DNA of 64,000 nucleotides, from contig CP154957.1 in assembly GCA_039621445.1 (NCBI GenBank), forward strand, positions 26,892,541 through 26,956,540, given 5' to 3'. Position 1 is the stretch's first letter, and the number at the start of each line of letters is the position of its first letter. The notes under the pieces are model-generated. The model made no database searches. It worked only from the letters and a program-made list of their open reading frames with translations, and was not told where the DNA came from. Below are positions 29,301-38,387 of the stretch, one piece after another. A program made the position numbers and the translations under genes. This DNA is from Euglena gracilis. Taxonomy: Eukaryota > Euglenida > Euglenophyceae > Euglenales.

Positions 29301-29789
29301 GGGAGGAAGGGTCCAGAGGGTCCAGCTGCCATTAAGAGCGGGGCATCGGTAGCAAAGGACATGTGGCTGCCATTTGAATTTAAATTTAAATTTGGAACAT
29401 TTCCAAGCAGCATCCACATGATTTGTAGCAGCAGCTGTCGCAGCAGGTCGGTGGGGAGCTGCAGCCCTTGGTTGGCTGTTGCACTGGCTGTCATGGTGGG
29501 GGTGTTCCCCACAGGGCCCCCCAGGAGGCTGCCCATCTGGGCCCCCATTTGGCTGCCCATTTGCCCCATTTGGGGCTGCAGCTGTTGCTGCTGTTGCTGC
29601 TGTGGCTGCTGTTGTTGCTGGGCAGTCCTTCCAGGATTCCCCTGGGGATTTAAAAGTGTGTGGTGTGGTGTGTGTGTGTGTGTGTTGTAGCCAGGGGGGA
29701 GTTAAGGGCTGCTCAGGCTGGTGTCGGAGGTGGCGGGGGATGTGGCGGCTCTGGTGTTTTTTTTTTGAGGAACTCCTCGTAGGCTTCAT
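26337..29789 (-). CDS. Retrotransposon polyprotein with three 2A sequences, zinc fingers and NPPF domain
   Basis: 1,150 codons as read. 2A-type sequences end at residues 390, 638 and 968, predicting products of about 389 (less certain, see the N-terminus), 248 and 330 residues, and a fourth that continues into RT. Product 2 has two CX2C...HX3-4C fingers (CLLCSQHVN...HHC, CQMCGWST...HMQIC) and an acidic Asp run. Product 3 has TIDAFADQNNTQLDAFWSS and LWCNPPFSLLPRVLEHVL, a domain also met next to RNase H in DIRS-like and some gypsy-like elements, plus CWCPRC. Product 4 starts the RT N-terminal extension. The true N-terminus is probably the coiled-coil ORF at 29713-29955, and part of 29150-29570 reads more naturally in another frame (Gln-rich, LPTDLLRQLLLQIMWMLLG). 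Confidence 0.85.
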   Translation of the reverse strand: MKPTRSSSKKKHQSRHIPRHLRHQPEQPLTPPWLQHTHTHTTPHTFKSPGESWKDCPATTAATAATAATAAAPNGANGQPNGGPDGQPPGGPCGEHPHHDSQCNSQPRAAAPHRPAATAAATNHVDAAWKCSKFKFKFKWQPHVLCYRCPALNGSWTLWTLPPTISFICALPNRRGGGSGRGGGAEVFEVTPRTGPRPPPQKCTTTPQIQRILEKLRTRSTEEKKMVTDLVDQKRAAQKKEHTLAASSSTPANLPTNSISAADDWSVLSSTDASIWGEWTGSRKKYKKVLVDNWLEGIHITASPLPPHPPGRTWSDLADDDVQLLLYPPCVQPQEGGGEGGRLPPLGGGRHHGHTMGWHHADGHSRPGLSRQLCHRDILCCGDIEENPGPRPGGPASPSPPLAPDDVWEEIYWTGQHWRWLRLLTPATAGPSSSGTAADLASAGSEYARCLLCSQHVNLSSLQGMQSHHCQVGRPMGNIFSLPSIREDWWRWRLRHLESLPNGEWWLVHCQMCGWSTATPYPAPIVAHMQICQPPSLSDVDSDPEDDDADDDDSTRPRRGAAALGPSSPTPAPPGASPPPHVAASPSDSQGAPGGRVLTSTLRRLAAGCRPLGAPPRARSGRGADILTAGDVESNPGPTYSGRASSVLPPLAPREDFMLDTEWFQAVVRALSPHDPPTIDAFADQNNTQLDAFWSSREDAFLQNWNLPNPLWCNPPFSLLPRVLEHVLRYGGNIILLALEWSTALAGLRRLSSQSVTLPRCPIYRARGTALLPAPTWSTTALRICHTGGGSPCGARPPPGPHRGADHGRQLSRRAHSPYPLAPLLSLGQQRLIIERCSTHGGEVFHLGDYAGRTFLFHRNALWDIRGQTPCWCPRCGLWQWPWDCPTLLPLQFAAPSPPLLRPAFRLTPTPHSLLHEPRAPLDPAAVADSLPKNGHRCPPRGSPCIRGANRGRGSLLTCGDVEENPGPAKRPASGPPHGAPAAADARDHDHLFLDLAHPELDAAVVIDSAGQESNLRGRPAHNLVVGTPPCDITHVLQQRISTLIHLPSACQQPVFDTLADAINAYTHAPSDAALFSVLSFPKLVLRPVSAAKPPPAAELESILLRRTKLFREGDYGTLLTEALKDAQARHSVVETRAEKTLKNAADCPQ
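26886..26912 (-). other. 2A ribosome-skipping sequence 3
   Basis: Encodes GDVEENPGP (residues 960-968) after RGSLLTC. It matches the D(V/I)ExNPGP core exactly; the skip would fall before the last Pro. It separates the NPPF product from the RT product. Confidence 0.9.
27876..27902 (-). other. 2A ribosome-skipping sequence 2
   Basis: Encodes GDVESNPGP (residues 630-638) after GADILTA. Exact core motif. It separates the zinc-finger product from the NPPF product. Confidence 0.9.
28620..28646 (-). other. 2A ribosome-skipping sequence 1
   Basis: Encodes GDIEENPGP (residues 382-390) after HRDILCC. Exact core motif with Ile in the V/I position. It separates the N-terminal product from the zinc-finger product. 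Confidence 0.9.
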
Positions 29790-29955
29790 CTTCTTGTCGT
29801 CTCCTTTTTCCCGGTCGTCCTTCCTCCACCTTGTCGGCCAGCTCTTCCACTTTGCTTGCTAATACCACCATATTCTGAGCCACCAGGCTCACTTGCTCCA
29901 GCACCGAATTCAATTTTTTGTTGAGGATGACGTTGTCCAGCGGCACTTCCAGCAC
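29713..29955 (-). CDS. Likely true N-terminus of the retrotransposon polyprotein (coiled coil)
   Basis: Starts MLEVPLDNVILNKKLNSVLE and forms a leucine-heptad segment ending KVEELADKVEE, followed by a basic stretch PGKRRRQ. It then reaches a run of ten A (29757-29766), after which this frame stops at 29713 and the 1,150-codon frame takes over. Chance is unlikely to give such a coiled coil directly upstream. Either the A-run length is wrong by a base or slippage joins the frames. Confidence 0.6.
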   Translation of the reverse strand: MLEVPLDNVILNKKLNSVLEQVSLVAQNMVVLASKVEELADKVEEGRPGKRRRQEDEAYEEFLKKKTPEPPHPPPPPTPA

Positions 29956-30019
29956 AGCTGGGGGTCTTCTGGGGCCGCGGCCCCCGACATGGCGGTTTAT
30001 GCGGAGATCGAAAAAAAAT

Positions 30020-30072
30020 AGACACTCAGAAAGTGTCTGTTTAATATAGACACTCAGAAAGTGTCTGTGTTA
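30020..30072. repeat. Tandem short hairpin
   Basis: ACACTCAGAAAGTGT occurs twice, 32 bp apart, each a perfect 6-bp stem with a 3-nt loop (AGACACTCAGAAAGTGTCTG). It lies just upstream of the retrotransposon's N-terminal ORF. Confidence 0.75.
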
Positions 30073-30540
30073 AGGGCACCGCGGAATGGAACGCGCACGT
30101 ATGCGCGCCTTTGCTTGCGTCGTTGCTGTGCCTTGAAGGACGTGCGCGGAGCAGTTGCCAACGTGGGGATGTCACCTTCTTGTTCAGAGTTTACAACCAA
30201 ATAACCCAATTTGGGCTGAAAGCATTGAATGAGCGAAACCTTTGAAGCTATTGGGGATGAAATCTTCACCCTTGCATTCGATTTTTTTGGTTGGGCTGCC
30301 AGAGGTGACGAGGTCCATATCCTTGCTTGGACCATTTTCTCAGCGTCAGAAGTTCTGTGGGTACCAAGTGAAAGGTTTTGGGGCGGTTTCGATTGATATG
30401 CTGTATGGCACCTGAGCTGTGGCACAAGAACTGCGTTTATAAACGCAGTTCTTGCGCCTGAGTCTGTTTTTATGGGACAGATCCTGGAACAAAGCCTGAC
30501 CATAACCGCATCCTTATCTTTATCCCTGACAACCGCATGC
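30073..30540. other. No gene supported; contains a perfect palindrome
   Basis: A 149-codon minus ORF (30054-30503) shows no domain. A 26-bp palindrome, AGAACTGCGTTTA followed by its complement, lies near 30427-30452. Confidence 0.4.
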
Positions 30541-31320
30541 CCTCACCCTCCCCCCAGACCCGCAATTAGCCAATTAGGTGACAATTGTGGGGGGGGGTTA
30601 CCCCGGCCATGAGGGCGGGGTAGGCTGCCCCCCCCCCCTAATTGCCTAACCATCCAACAGCCAATTTGGGGGGGGGGGGCAATTGGAGGGGGGGTGAGGG
30701 CACCGATCCCTGACCCTAATCCCACTGTATCTCTATCACAAACAGGCATTTGCTTAAGGGATTGCAGTACCCCCCCCCCGGGGGGGGGCTGGACTGCAGC
30801 TAGTCCAAATTTGGCTAGTGGGTTTTCTAGCAGACCCCCCCGGGGGGGGGGGGTCTGCTAGCAGGGCTAGCTAGTGGAATTTTTTTTTCCAGTGACCGGT
30901 GCGAAGCGCCAAAAATTTTTTTTGGGACCCCCAAAAATGGCCCAAAATGCCCGTTTTTGGCCATTTTTGGAAATTTTTGGAACAAAATCAGCCAAAAACC
31001 TATTAAAAACCTCATTTTTCCTTCCCTTATTTTTTTTTTTTTTTTCGGTCTCCTCTCTTTTTTTTTTTTTCCCCTTTTTTTTTTTGTTTTTCTTTTTTTT
31101 TTTCCTCCCGGCCGCGCAATTTTTTTTTGTTTTTTTTTTTTTCCAAGTTCCGGGAACCCCCGGCCCCCCCCCCCCCCCCCCCGGGGGGGAGGGGGGGGTC
31201 TAGCTAGTCCACTTTTTTTATTGTTTAGCCGATTGGCTAGCCAGTACCCCCCCCCGGGGGTCCTTAAGCAAAAGCCTGATCACAAACCCTGGCCCCGAGC
31301 AAGAAATCGTTGATGGACTT
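30541..31320. repeat. C/G-run hairpins and pyrimidine tracts
   Basis: Long CCCCCC...GGGGGG hairpins flanked by CTAGCAGAC and GTCTGCTAG (30817-30862) and similar ones at 30770-30790, 31165-31200 and 31245-31260. A 130-bp T/C-rich tract lies at 31017-31143. ORFs here are low-complexity (poly-Phe, poly-Pro). Confidence 0.75.
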
Positions 31321-31956
31321 TTTGGTGGTCGCTAGCGACCATGGTCGCCAGTAAATGGTCGCTAGCGACACAATGTTTTCCCCAAAACTGGCCCAAAATG
31401 GGCATTTTCCCGTTTTCCCCAAAAGTGACCCAAAATGGGCATTTTCCCCCCAAGTTTTTGCATATTCACCCCCGATTGGGGGGTTCTGGAGCCATTTAAG
31501 TGGGTTTTGACTGGTTTTGGGGTGATTTGGACAAAAGTTTTTTTTCGGGGGGGGGGGCTTAAATCTCCAGAAGGGGGGGGGGTAGTGCGGATAATTGCGT
31601 TTCCGGTACTTGTCTGTTATCGCACGACGCACCCCCCCCCCCCTTTCGGTTATCGCACGACGCCTGCTTTTCCGCTTCCGGAGCCTGTATGGGGTTATGG
31701 GGAGGAACCGGGGTGGGGTTGGGAGTTGACCTGGTGAAGTTTTGGCCTGTTTTCGAATCGGGCCAAATTCACGCAAATTGCTCCGTTTCTCCATGTTCAC
31801 AGGTTCAGGGATGGCAAATCCCCTTCGGGGCCGAACGGTCGGCAGGCTTTATCTTTTTATTTCCCTGCCTGTCTGCCGCCTTTGGGTTTCCCTTGTGTGG
31901 GCCAAGGTACGGCCGGGCCATTCGAAAACCACAAAAATCACCCAGAATGGCCGAAA
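31321..31956. repeat. Mixed repeat: GGTCGCTAGCGACC dyads and a GCATATTCACCCC family copy
   Basis: GGTCGCTAGCGACC-type dyads occupy 31329-31370. Positions 31440-31600 hold a dispersed repeat (CCCAAGTTTTTGCATATTCA, later TTTAAGTGGGTTTTGACTGG and a G-run followed by CTTAAATCTCCAGAAG) that recurs at 39280-39420 and 40480-40640. Confidence 0.75.
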
Positions 31957-32197
31957 TACCACCACCCCCCCCCTAATTGACCCCCCCCCCTAATTGACCG
32001 ATCGCCCCGGGGAAAATTTTTTCGACCCCCCCCCCTAATTGACTACCCGGGGGGATTCCGTGCTGAAGCACCCCCTAATTGATGGTACCCCCCCCTAATT
32101 GACGGTACCCCCCCCCTAATTGACCCCCCCCCTAATTGACCAAAAGGGGGGTCCCGTGGAGAGGTCCCACGGTCAATTAGGGGGGGGGGTGGTGGTA
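31957..32197. mobile_element. C-run inverted-repeat element, copy 1 (TA-flanked)
   Basis: Ends are TACCACCACCCCC...CTAATTGA and TCAATTAGGGGG...GTGGTGGTA, a near-perfect TIR with TA at both outer edges. Inside are repeated C-run plus TAATTGA units in direct orientation. An inverted copy lies at 44019-44251. MITE-like; no ORF. Confidence 0.75.
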
Positions 32198-32289
32198 GAC
32201 CCCAGGGGAAAGGGTTCTGGCCGTTTAAGGGGCGTCGTGCGATAACCGAAAGGGGGGGGGGGTGCGTCGTGCGATAACAGACAAGTACC

Positions 32290-32820
32290 GCGTTTCCTAC
32301 CGACCAGGTCGGGCCGACCCACAATGGTCGGGCCGACCAGGTGGTCGGGCCGACCATGGTCGGCCCGACCCGCAATTTGGTCATCCGCGATTTTCCGACC
32401 GGGGCCGGCCGATCCGACGATCGCGAGCGCATCTCTGGCTGCGCGCAACGTTGGGGTACCAAATCACCCCTCGATCAAAAGCTCTTTTCAACAGACGGCC
32501 AGCGGTGGTCATAAGATTTTTCCACGCTGCACGGTACTCTTATTCCAAAACAGCACCAATTTTCACCAAAATTGGATACCCACCCCAGTGCTCCCCAAAT
32601 GGCAAATTTCATTGTGCTTAAAACGGTCATATTAGGCCATTTTGGGGCACTTTTGATGACATTTTTAGGAATGACCGGCGTTCAGGGACGCTGGGTTTTG
32701 GACAGAACCGGCGTCCCTAACCCCTTTCTTACAGACAGAACCGGCGTCCGGAAACCAGTGAGGGGGAAAGCCGGTTCTGTCGTGAACCCGGCGTCTCATA
32801 CGCCGGTTTAGACCAAGGAC
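32290..32820. repeat. Composite repeat: GGTCGGGCCGACC dyads, GATCAAAAGCTCTTTTCA family and ACCGGCGTC hairpins
   Basis: 32300-32380 holds GGTCGGGCCGACC dyads. 32400-32640 is a member of a family starting GATCCGACGATCGCGAGCG and containing AAGCTCTTTTCAACAGACG; close relatives are at 45720-45990 and more distant ones at 45450-45610 and 53040-53360. 32670-32815 carries ACCGGCGTC/GACGCCGGT dyads. Confidence 0.75.
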
Positions 32821-34329
32821 AATGTTTTGGGCCAAGGTTTAGGGGGGGGCAGGGGCTCCCCCTTACTCTTGGCCAAACACAATTCTTGACATAAAATCCC
32901 CTTGTGTGTGCAAGGCAAAGATGGCCACGGGTATACGCCGTAACAACCTCCCAAAAGTCGCCTTTGGGGGAGCTTTGGTCGTCAGGGCAGGCTGTTTTTT
33001 ATAGGGGGAGTCCGGAGTGCCTTGGGGTGCCTGCCCAGGCACTACACCCCCCTGGGGGGGGTGTCGGATTTCGGCCTGTGCCAGGCACATTCCTTTGAAA
33101 ATTGACCATTTTTGGCTCCCCGGCGCCTTCGGCGTCGGGCCTGTGCTACGGCGCTTTTGGCCATGTGCCCCAGCAGTGTGGCCGGGAGGGTCAGATCGGG
33201 AGTACCTTGGAGTGCCTGCCCAGGCAGGCACCCCCCCCCCCCCCCTGGGGGGGGTGCCGGGGGGCCACAAGGGGGGGGCGGGGGGAGCGGCCGCCCCCCC
33301 CGAGATTTTGGGAAGAAAAAAATTTTTCACTTCACAAAAATGTGTTGTAGTTATGAACCAAAGTTTTGTCCAAATTTATAAGTGAAAAGGAAAATTATTG
33401 ATTTTCACACCAGTTTTGCACAATCTCTGAAGGGAAAACCGCAACCGTCTGGCTGCCCTTCGGGCAGCACACCAGGTTTGTGGGGGGTTTGGGAGGGGGC
33501 ATGAAATTTTCAAGACAAAAATGTTTTTTGTTTGACATAATGGCAGGCCCCTGGGGAAGTTTCAAGAACCAACGGCATTCAAGGACCAACGGCAAATAGG
33601 CAAAATTTCCTTTATTAACAGCATTTTTGGGAGATGACAAACATACGTGTCATGTTCCAAACGTGCCCAAGTTTGGTTTTAGGGGTTTGGCTTCTCCGGT
33701 GAACTTCACCAAAAGGCCATTTTTTGACCGAAAAAAATAAAAAAATGTCATTTTTGCAACTTTTTATGAAATTTTATGTGAAGTCTTGGTGCCTTCGGTG
33801 CCGTGGTCCCCGCCCCTCCCCCTCCCCTTGACTCTTGGACAACACACAACTTTTGTTGCAAAAAAGCGGTGAGGGACGCCGGTTCCGTCGTGAACACGGC
33901 ATCAGAGACGCCTGTTCTGCCCTTCACGCGTTTTCTGATATATATTTTGTATATATTTAACACTTTGTTGGAAGGAAAACCATTACTGTCCAGCTGCCCT
34001 TCGGGCAGCACTGAAATTTAACATTTTAGCTCCCTTGTCCCCAGCCCACATTGGTCTTTGGGTTTGGGATAACTTTTTTAAAAAAGTGGAGGAAAACCCT
34101 GCACGCACGACCCATCCCCAAGTCCGGCGCACCCACGCTCCCCAGGGGTCCAATCTTAAAAAGAATTTCATGTGACCATTTCACCTTTCTATACAGAAAA
34201 AATGGCCACCGTTTCGCTGCTCTGCGGGTGGCACGGGGTAAAAACCTTTGCTTTTCTTCGATAAAAATTGAGTTGATTGTGAACGTTTTGTGGTTCTGCA
34301 AATTTTCTTGTGGATAACAAACACGTTGT
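32821..34329. other. No gene supported; internal short repeats
   Basis: Direct repeat of GAGTGCCTTGGGGTGCCTGC type at about 33011 and 33199. A GCCCTTCGGGCAGCAC unit occurs at about 33455 and 34000. ACCGGCGTC-family dyads lie at about 33876-33925. ORFs of up to 155 codons lack domains. Confidence 0.45.
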
Positions 34330-34535
34330 TACCCCCCCCCTTATTTGACCCCCCCTTAATTGAGCATTTGGGTCCGGGGAGGAAATTTGTTTAGGCACCG
34401 AAGGCGCCGAAATTTTTTTTTGCCCTCTCGCAAAGCCAAATTTTCGACCCCCCTTATTTGACCCCCCCCCCTTATTTGAGCATTTGGGGGGTCCCTTAGC
34501 CCGTGGGTGTGCTCAAATAAGGGGGGGGGGTGGTA
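34330..34535. mobile_element. C-run inverted-repeat element, TTATTTGA subtype
   Basis: Left end TACCCCCCCCC then TTATTTGA; right end TCAAATAAGGGGG...TGGTA. Internal direct copies of C-run plus TTATTTGA and TTAATTGA. Same architecture as the element at 31957 with TA at the outer edges. Confidence 0.65.
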
Positions 34536-35127
34536 CCGTCTTGCCGCCCTTCGGGTAACAGCTTGCGGTTCCATATGTCGGTCTTCGGCGTTCGGCAGAA
34601 TGTTCGCCCCCCCCGAGAAAAAATTGATCCGGCACCTATGGTGGGGTCGGCACCCGGCTAAAATGCGGCCTGGTCTGGGGGGTTGCCGATGATGGTTTTG
34701 GCCATGGTTTCACAGAACAGGCAAAAAGAAGAACACCCAAAATTTATTGCAAATTGACCCCCGGATGGGGGTTTTTGAAGGCATTTGGGTGGGTTTCAAA
34801 TCATTTTCCTTCATATTTGAATGAATTTTGGGGGGTTAAAAACGTGTTCAGCCCGCCAAATGCCTGCCCTGCAATTCGTGGTCATGAACACGCTTTCCAT
34901 AAAGGCATCTGTGACAATGACACATTTTCCATTAGGGCATCTGTGGCAATGACACGTTTTCCATTAGAGCATCTGTGGCAATCACGTGTAAGATGGAAAA
35001 ATCACCATCATGAAAATGGTTGAGAGGCCGGGGTGGTCCTCAAGTAGTGAGGCGAGTCGGGGGCACTCCACAACACAAGAAACGGCCAGAAGTTGCCTTG
35101 GAGCACTACGACAAGGAGTGGCAGACG

Positions 35128-35696
35128 TCACGGAAGACGACACGCTTTACACAAAAAAGAGCCATACTTTGGTGGCCGCTGCAAATCTTGGCAATGAAAA
35201 TGGTGTGCCAAACCGCAGGTGTCACACACCACTTTCCTCAGCTCCACACGATTTGGATTTGTGGGAATGGCAACACCACAAAAACCACATTTCTCCTGTT
35301 TTATAGGCAATCGGGACACAGCACGAGGCAGAGGTGGTTGGTCAGGGGGGGAGGCACTACGGAGCTGCTGGGCGCAGGAGCAGAACGTTGCTTGGCGGTG
35401 GGAAAGACAGAGGGGACATCGGTGGGGTCCTGATTTTCGACAGAGTGTTCCTCACTAGGCGGGGGGCAATAATTTGCCCAAATTGACCACCGGGCAACGT
35501 TCCGCACCGTAGCTGGACCGTTGTCGTCCTCCTCGGTTTTCAGCGTCACAGACGGCATTGTGGCGACCGGAAGTTGGGTGAGGTCCACATGGTCTTCGTC
35601 ACAGTTGATGGCAATGATGTAGTCACTGTGAAAGTGGACATGAAATTTCAGGGGGTTTTTTTGTGGATACCTGGAAAATGGCTCTGTCGGGAACAT
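35128..35696 (-). pseudogene. PHD-finger protein fragment in two frames
   Basis: The distal part (35128-35319) reads EKCGFCGVAIP, VVCDTCGLAHHFHC and FLCKACRLP, a C4HC3 PHD pattern with CX2C, CX2C, HX2C and CX2C. The preceding 35301-35696 ORF (starting MFPTEPFSRYPQKNP) ends in PPLTNHLCLV, which overlaps the PHD frame, so a one-base break separates them. It follows the tyrosine-recombinase fragments on the same strand and may be the C-terminal part of the same gene. Confidence 0.55.
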
Positions 35697-35764
35697 GCGG
35701 TGCGAAGAACTCCTTGTCAGTCATCATTCTGTGGTGGATGAGCGGAGGAACACAAAATTGATAT

Positions 35765-36798
35765 TTAGTACCTGATTGATTCGACCTCGTTCTTCAGATC
35801 AGGGTTTGAAACTGGCTCATCCGCATCATCCTTCAAAGGAGGACTGAGAGTAAACAGGGATGAGGACGGAACATGGTACCTTATAACACATGTTGTGCGC
35901 CGCCGTTTGCCCCATGGTCGAGAGGAGAGAGGCCGCAACAGTTCATCTTCGTGTTTGGTCTCCACCGTGATTGTCGGCAACCTCACCCTTTGGTTTGGAC
36001 TTTGTCCCCCAGGAGAGTATGGCGGTGGCTTTGACAGGGGTACTGCGTGACATTTGGTGGTAAATTTGGATGTCGTTGCGATGTAGAAATACTTCGCGAC
36101 ATCATCCAAAGACAAGTCTGGTGCGTTGGCCAGCCTTGTCATGGCGGCTCCTGGCCACATCTTTGAATGTCAGCCTCCGGTGAACTTTCTTTAATACCCA
36201 ACACACAACTCCCCGGTAGGTCTCCGGGGAGGTCTGCAGTAGGTCAAAGTGTTGATGGTGTATTTCGCGGAGCGAAATAACCAGTTTCCATCTTTCCCGG
36301 GCGGAGCTTTCTCCACCAGTTGCTTTGTCGGAGGATTGCTGCAACCGGACATGACAGGGGATCGGAGCCCTCAACGATCACCTGCCGCAGCAGAGGCACA
36401 TCCACCCGATCAAAAGCAGCTGGGTGATTCTTCATGGTTGTTGCAGTCAACATTTTTCTGCCATTCATTGTGACCCCCTCTGTGAAGGAACCAATCTCCA
36501 GCCGACTCAGGACCTCGCTGCGGAGGCCAGTGGTGAAGCCCACCACTAGTATGTTCGCTCGTTGCACCTCATAAGGGTTGCACCAGTTCACCCAGCAACT
36601 GGTCCAACTCTTCAGGCTGCAAGACGTCAGCTGGAGGCAGACCACGGTTGACACTGCCTTCCCGTGCGTTTTCGCGCTCCGGGGAACGGGGATCGGGGGC
36701 CCCCTGCTGAACACGTTTTCAGGCTGAAATCTGGGCTCAGCTCGGGGGGCCGGCCCCCTGCTGAACACGTTTTCAGGCTGAAATCTGGGCTCAGCCAC
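35765..36798 (-). pseudogene. Decayed tyrosine recombinase (Crypton/DIRS-like)
   Basis: Three overlapping frames read as one gene. 36244-36798 contains NILVVGFTTGLRSEVLSRL with the box I Arg. 36102-36374 contains LLQTSPETYRGVVCWVLKKV. 35765-36160 contains AMTRLANAPDLSLDDVAKYF then TTSKFTTKCHAVPLS, which fits the box II end of tyrosine recombinases; the nucleophile position reads Cys-His instead of Tyr and the H-x-x-R is not intact. Two frame breaks and lost catalytic residues make it non-functional. A 59-bp direct repeat near 36697-36795 (TGCTGAACACGTTTTCAGGC) lies at its 5' end. Confidence 0.6.
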
Positions 36799-36837
36799 AA
36801 TTTGTGTGTAAGGAACTGTTTTACATGGGGGGGTGCA

Positions 36838-37302
36838 CTCATTGTCGCTGGCAGACTAGTTGGCCTGACCACCATAAACGCATGCATAAACGCATGGCCG
36901 TCCTTGCCGTGCTCAAGGGGATTTTTTTTTTTTTTTTCTCCTCCCTACCAGTCGATTTAGGGCGCCGAAGGCACCCTGCAAAAGATCTTGCTGATGGCGT
37001 TTTCCTGTGCCCAAAAAGAATTTATGAGGTTATTTGAAGGAGCAGGGTTAGGGTTACGATTCTCATCCAAACAGCAGAACATTTCCCACTCAACGTTGTT
37101 AGATTGGTCTCTACAAGGTACCCAGCGAACCCAAAGAGCCATCCAACTAGCAACTAGGGTTAAAAACATGGGGGGACCCGAGCGAGGCGCCAAAGGCGCC
37201 GAGCGAGGGTACCCCCCATGTGTATTAACCCTAGTTGGACGGCTCTTTTGGGTAGCTGGTATCTTGTAGCGGCCAAATTATCACGTTTCTGAACAGCCGG
37301 CT
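36838..37302. repeat. 465-bp duplicated segment, copy 1 (with long hairpin)
   Basis: Nearly identical to 39544-40007; the main difference is a T-run length. It contains a long hairpin at 37120-37262 built from CCAACTAGGGTTAA arms and a GAGCGAGGCGCC...GGCGCCGAGCGAGG centre. It is followed directly by an inverted copy of the dyad repeat that precedes copy 2. Confidence 0.9.
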
Positions 37303-37440
37303 CCGTGCGGATTTCCGGTGGTGGTCGCTGTGGTGGTTGGGCCGACCATGGTCGGCCCGACCTGTGGTGGTGGTCGACCGACCTGTGGTGGTCGGGCCGA
37401 CCAGGTCGGGCCGACCACCATTTTTTTGCACTACCCCCCC
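37303..37440. repeat. GGTCGGGCCGACC dyad repeat, inverted copy
   Basis: Reverse complement of 39410-39543 with few differences, including GGATTTCCGGTGGTGGTCGC and several nested GGTCGGGCCGACC dyads. Similar dyads occur at 32300, 40645, 53846 and 54590. Confidence 0.8.
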
Positions 37441-37559
37441 CCCTTTTTTGCATTTTTCACCCCCCCCCCCCCGGTCGGTGGGTGGTCGGTGGCTGGTCGG
37501 TGGGCATAAAAATGGTCTGTGAAGGCCGCAAATCACCCGGAAATGCACTTATGGCCAGT

Positions 37560-37800
37560 TCTCCCCCCCCAGGACCATGTCCTGGGGCGGTCCTGGGGGG
37601 GTCTGGGGACGGGTCCTGGGGGGACCTGGGGGGGTCCTGGGGGAGTCCTTCGGAGGGTGCTGGGGGGGGGGTCCTGGGGGGGTGCTGGGGGGGTCCTTGG
37701 TGGGTCCCGCATTTTTTTTGGCAAAAATTTTGCAGCACAAGTTCAGGTTATTCTAAAGTGGGTACCGCCCCCCGGTGGGTCCTGGGGGGGTCGTAGGGGG
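37560..37800. repeat. GGTCCTGGGGGG tandem repeat
   Basis: Irregular tandem units of 15-20 bp based on GGGGGTCCTGGGGGG. All frames are low-complexity Gly/Pro-rich. Confidence 0.8.
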
Positions 37801-38130
37801 AAACTGGCCATGACTCTCACGAGAGGCAGAAAACTCCCCCCTCCACCCCATCCGAAGTTTTCTTTCAGGGGGGTTTAAAAGTCGGCAGTTGACTCAGTAG
37901 CACAGAGTGGGTAGTTCGCCGACTAGTCGGCCAACTGGCCCCCCCCCCCCTGTCTCACCGACTAGCTGCCGACCAGGCCAACCGACCAATTGGCGCCGTC
38001 GATCGGCCAACCAATTGGCTAGTCAGCCGACTAGTCGGCCGACCAGCCCCCCTTTCCAGCCTGCCACCAAACAGTTGAAGGGTCGATCGACCAGCTGAAG
38101 GGTCGGTGACTGATGCGTGAAAAAGTGGTG

Positions 38131-38282
38131 CCTGCAGGGGACCAGCTACCCCAAAGAGGCGCCCAACTAGGGTTAATACACATTGGGGGACCCTCGCTCG
38201 GCGCCTTCGGCGCCTCGCTCGGGTCCCCCAATGTTTTTAACCCTAGTTGGGCGCCTCTTTGGGTTCGCTGGGTCCCCTGCAG
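38131..38282. repeat. Long hairpin of the GAGCGAGGCGCC family
   Basis: Arms CCCAAAGAGGCGCCCAACTA and its complement enclose GGTTAATACACATTGGGGGA and a centre CTCGGCGCCTTCGGCGCCTCG; the outer ends CTGCAGGGGACC and GGTCCCCTGCAG also pair. Same plan as the hairpins at 37120-37262 and 39825-39967. Confidence 0.85.
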
Positions 38283-38387
38283 ACACCAATTTAACGACGT
38301 TGAGGGGATGGGATGGGACAGTTAGGGATGGAAACTTGACCCTAACCCTACTCCTTTAAATAACGTCATCAACTTTTCAAGTTCTGA

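Larger units (their letters stand above)
23866..29955 (-). mobile_element. Non-LTR retrotransposon encoding a triple-2A polyprotein
   Basis: About 6.1 kb in minus orientation: coiled-coil start (29955), polyprotein with three 2A sequences, RT, zinc/endonuclease-like C-terminus, stop at 23895, an 18-nt 3' UTR and an A11 tail (23866-23876), then a CA-rich microsatellite. The design implies one translation product split co-translationally into four. Frame breaks occur in the homopolymer-rich N-terminal part, near 26340 (between third-2A product and RT) and near 24940 (inside RT C-terminus). The true 5' end is not identified. Confidence 0.88.

Noticed and set aside
30874-31203. Phe-rich membrane-like ORF
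   Set aside because: Encoded by T/C homopolymer tracts, not a real transmembrane protein.
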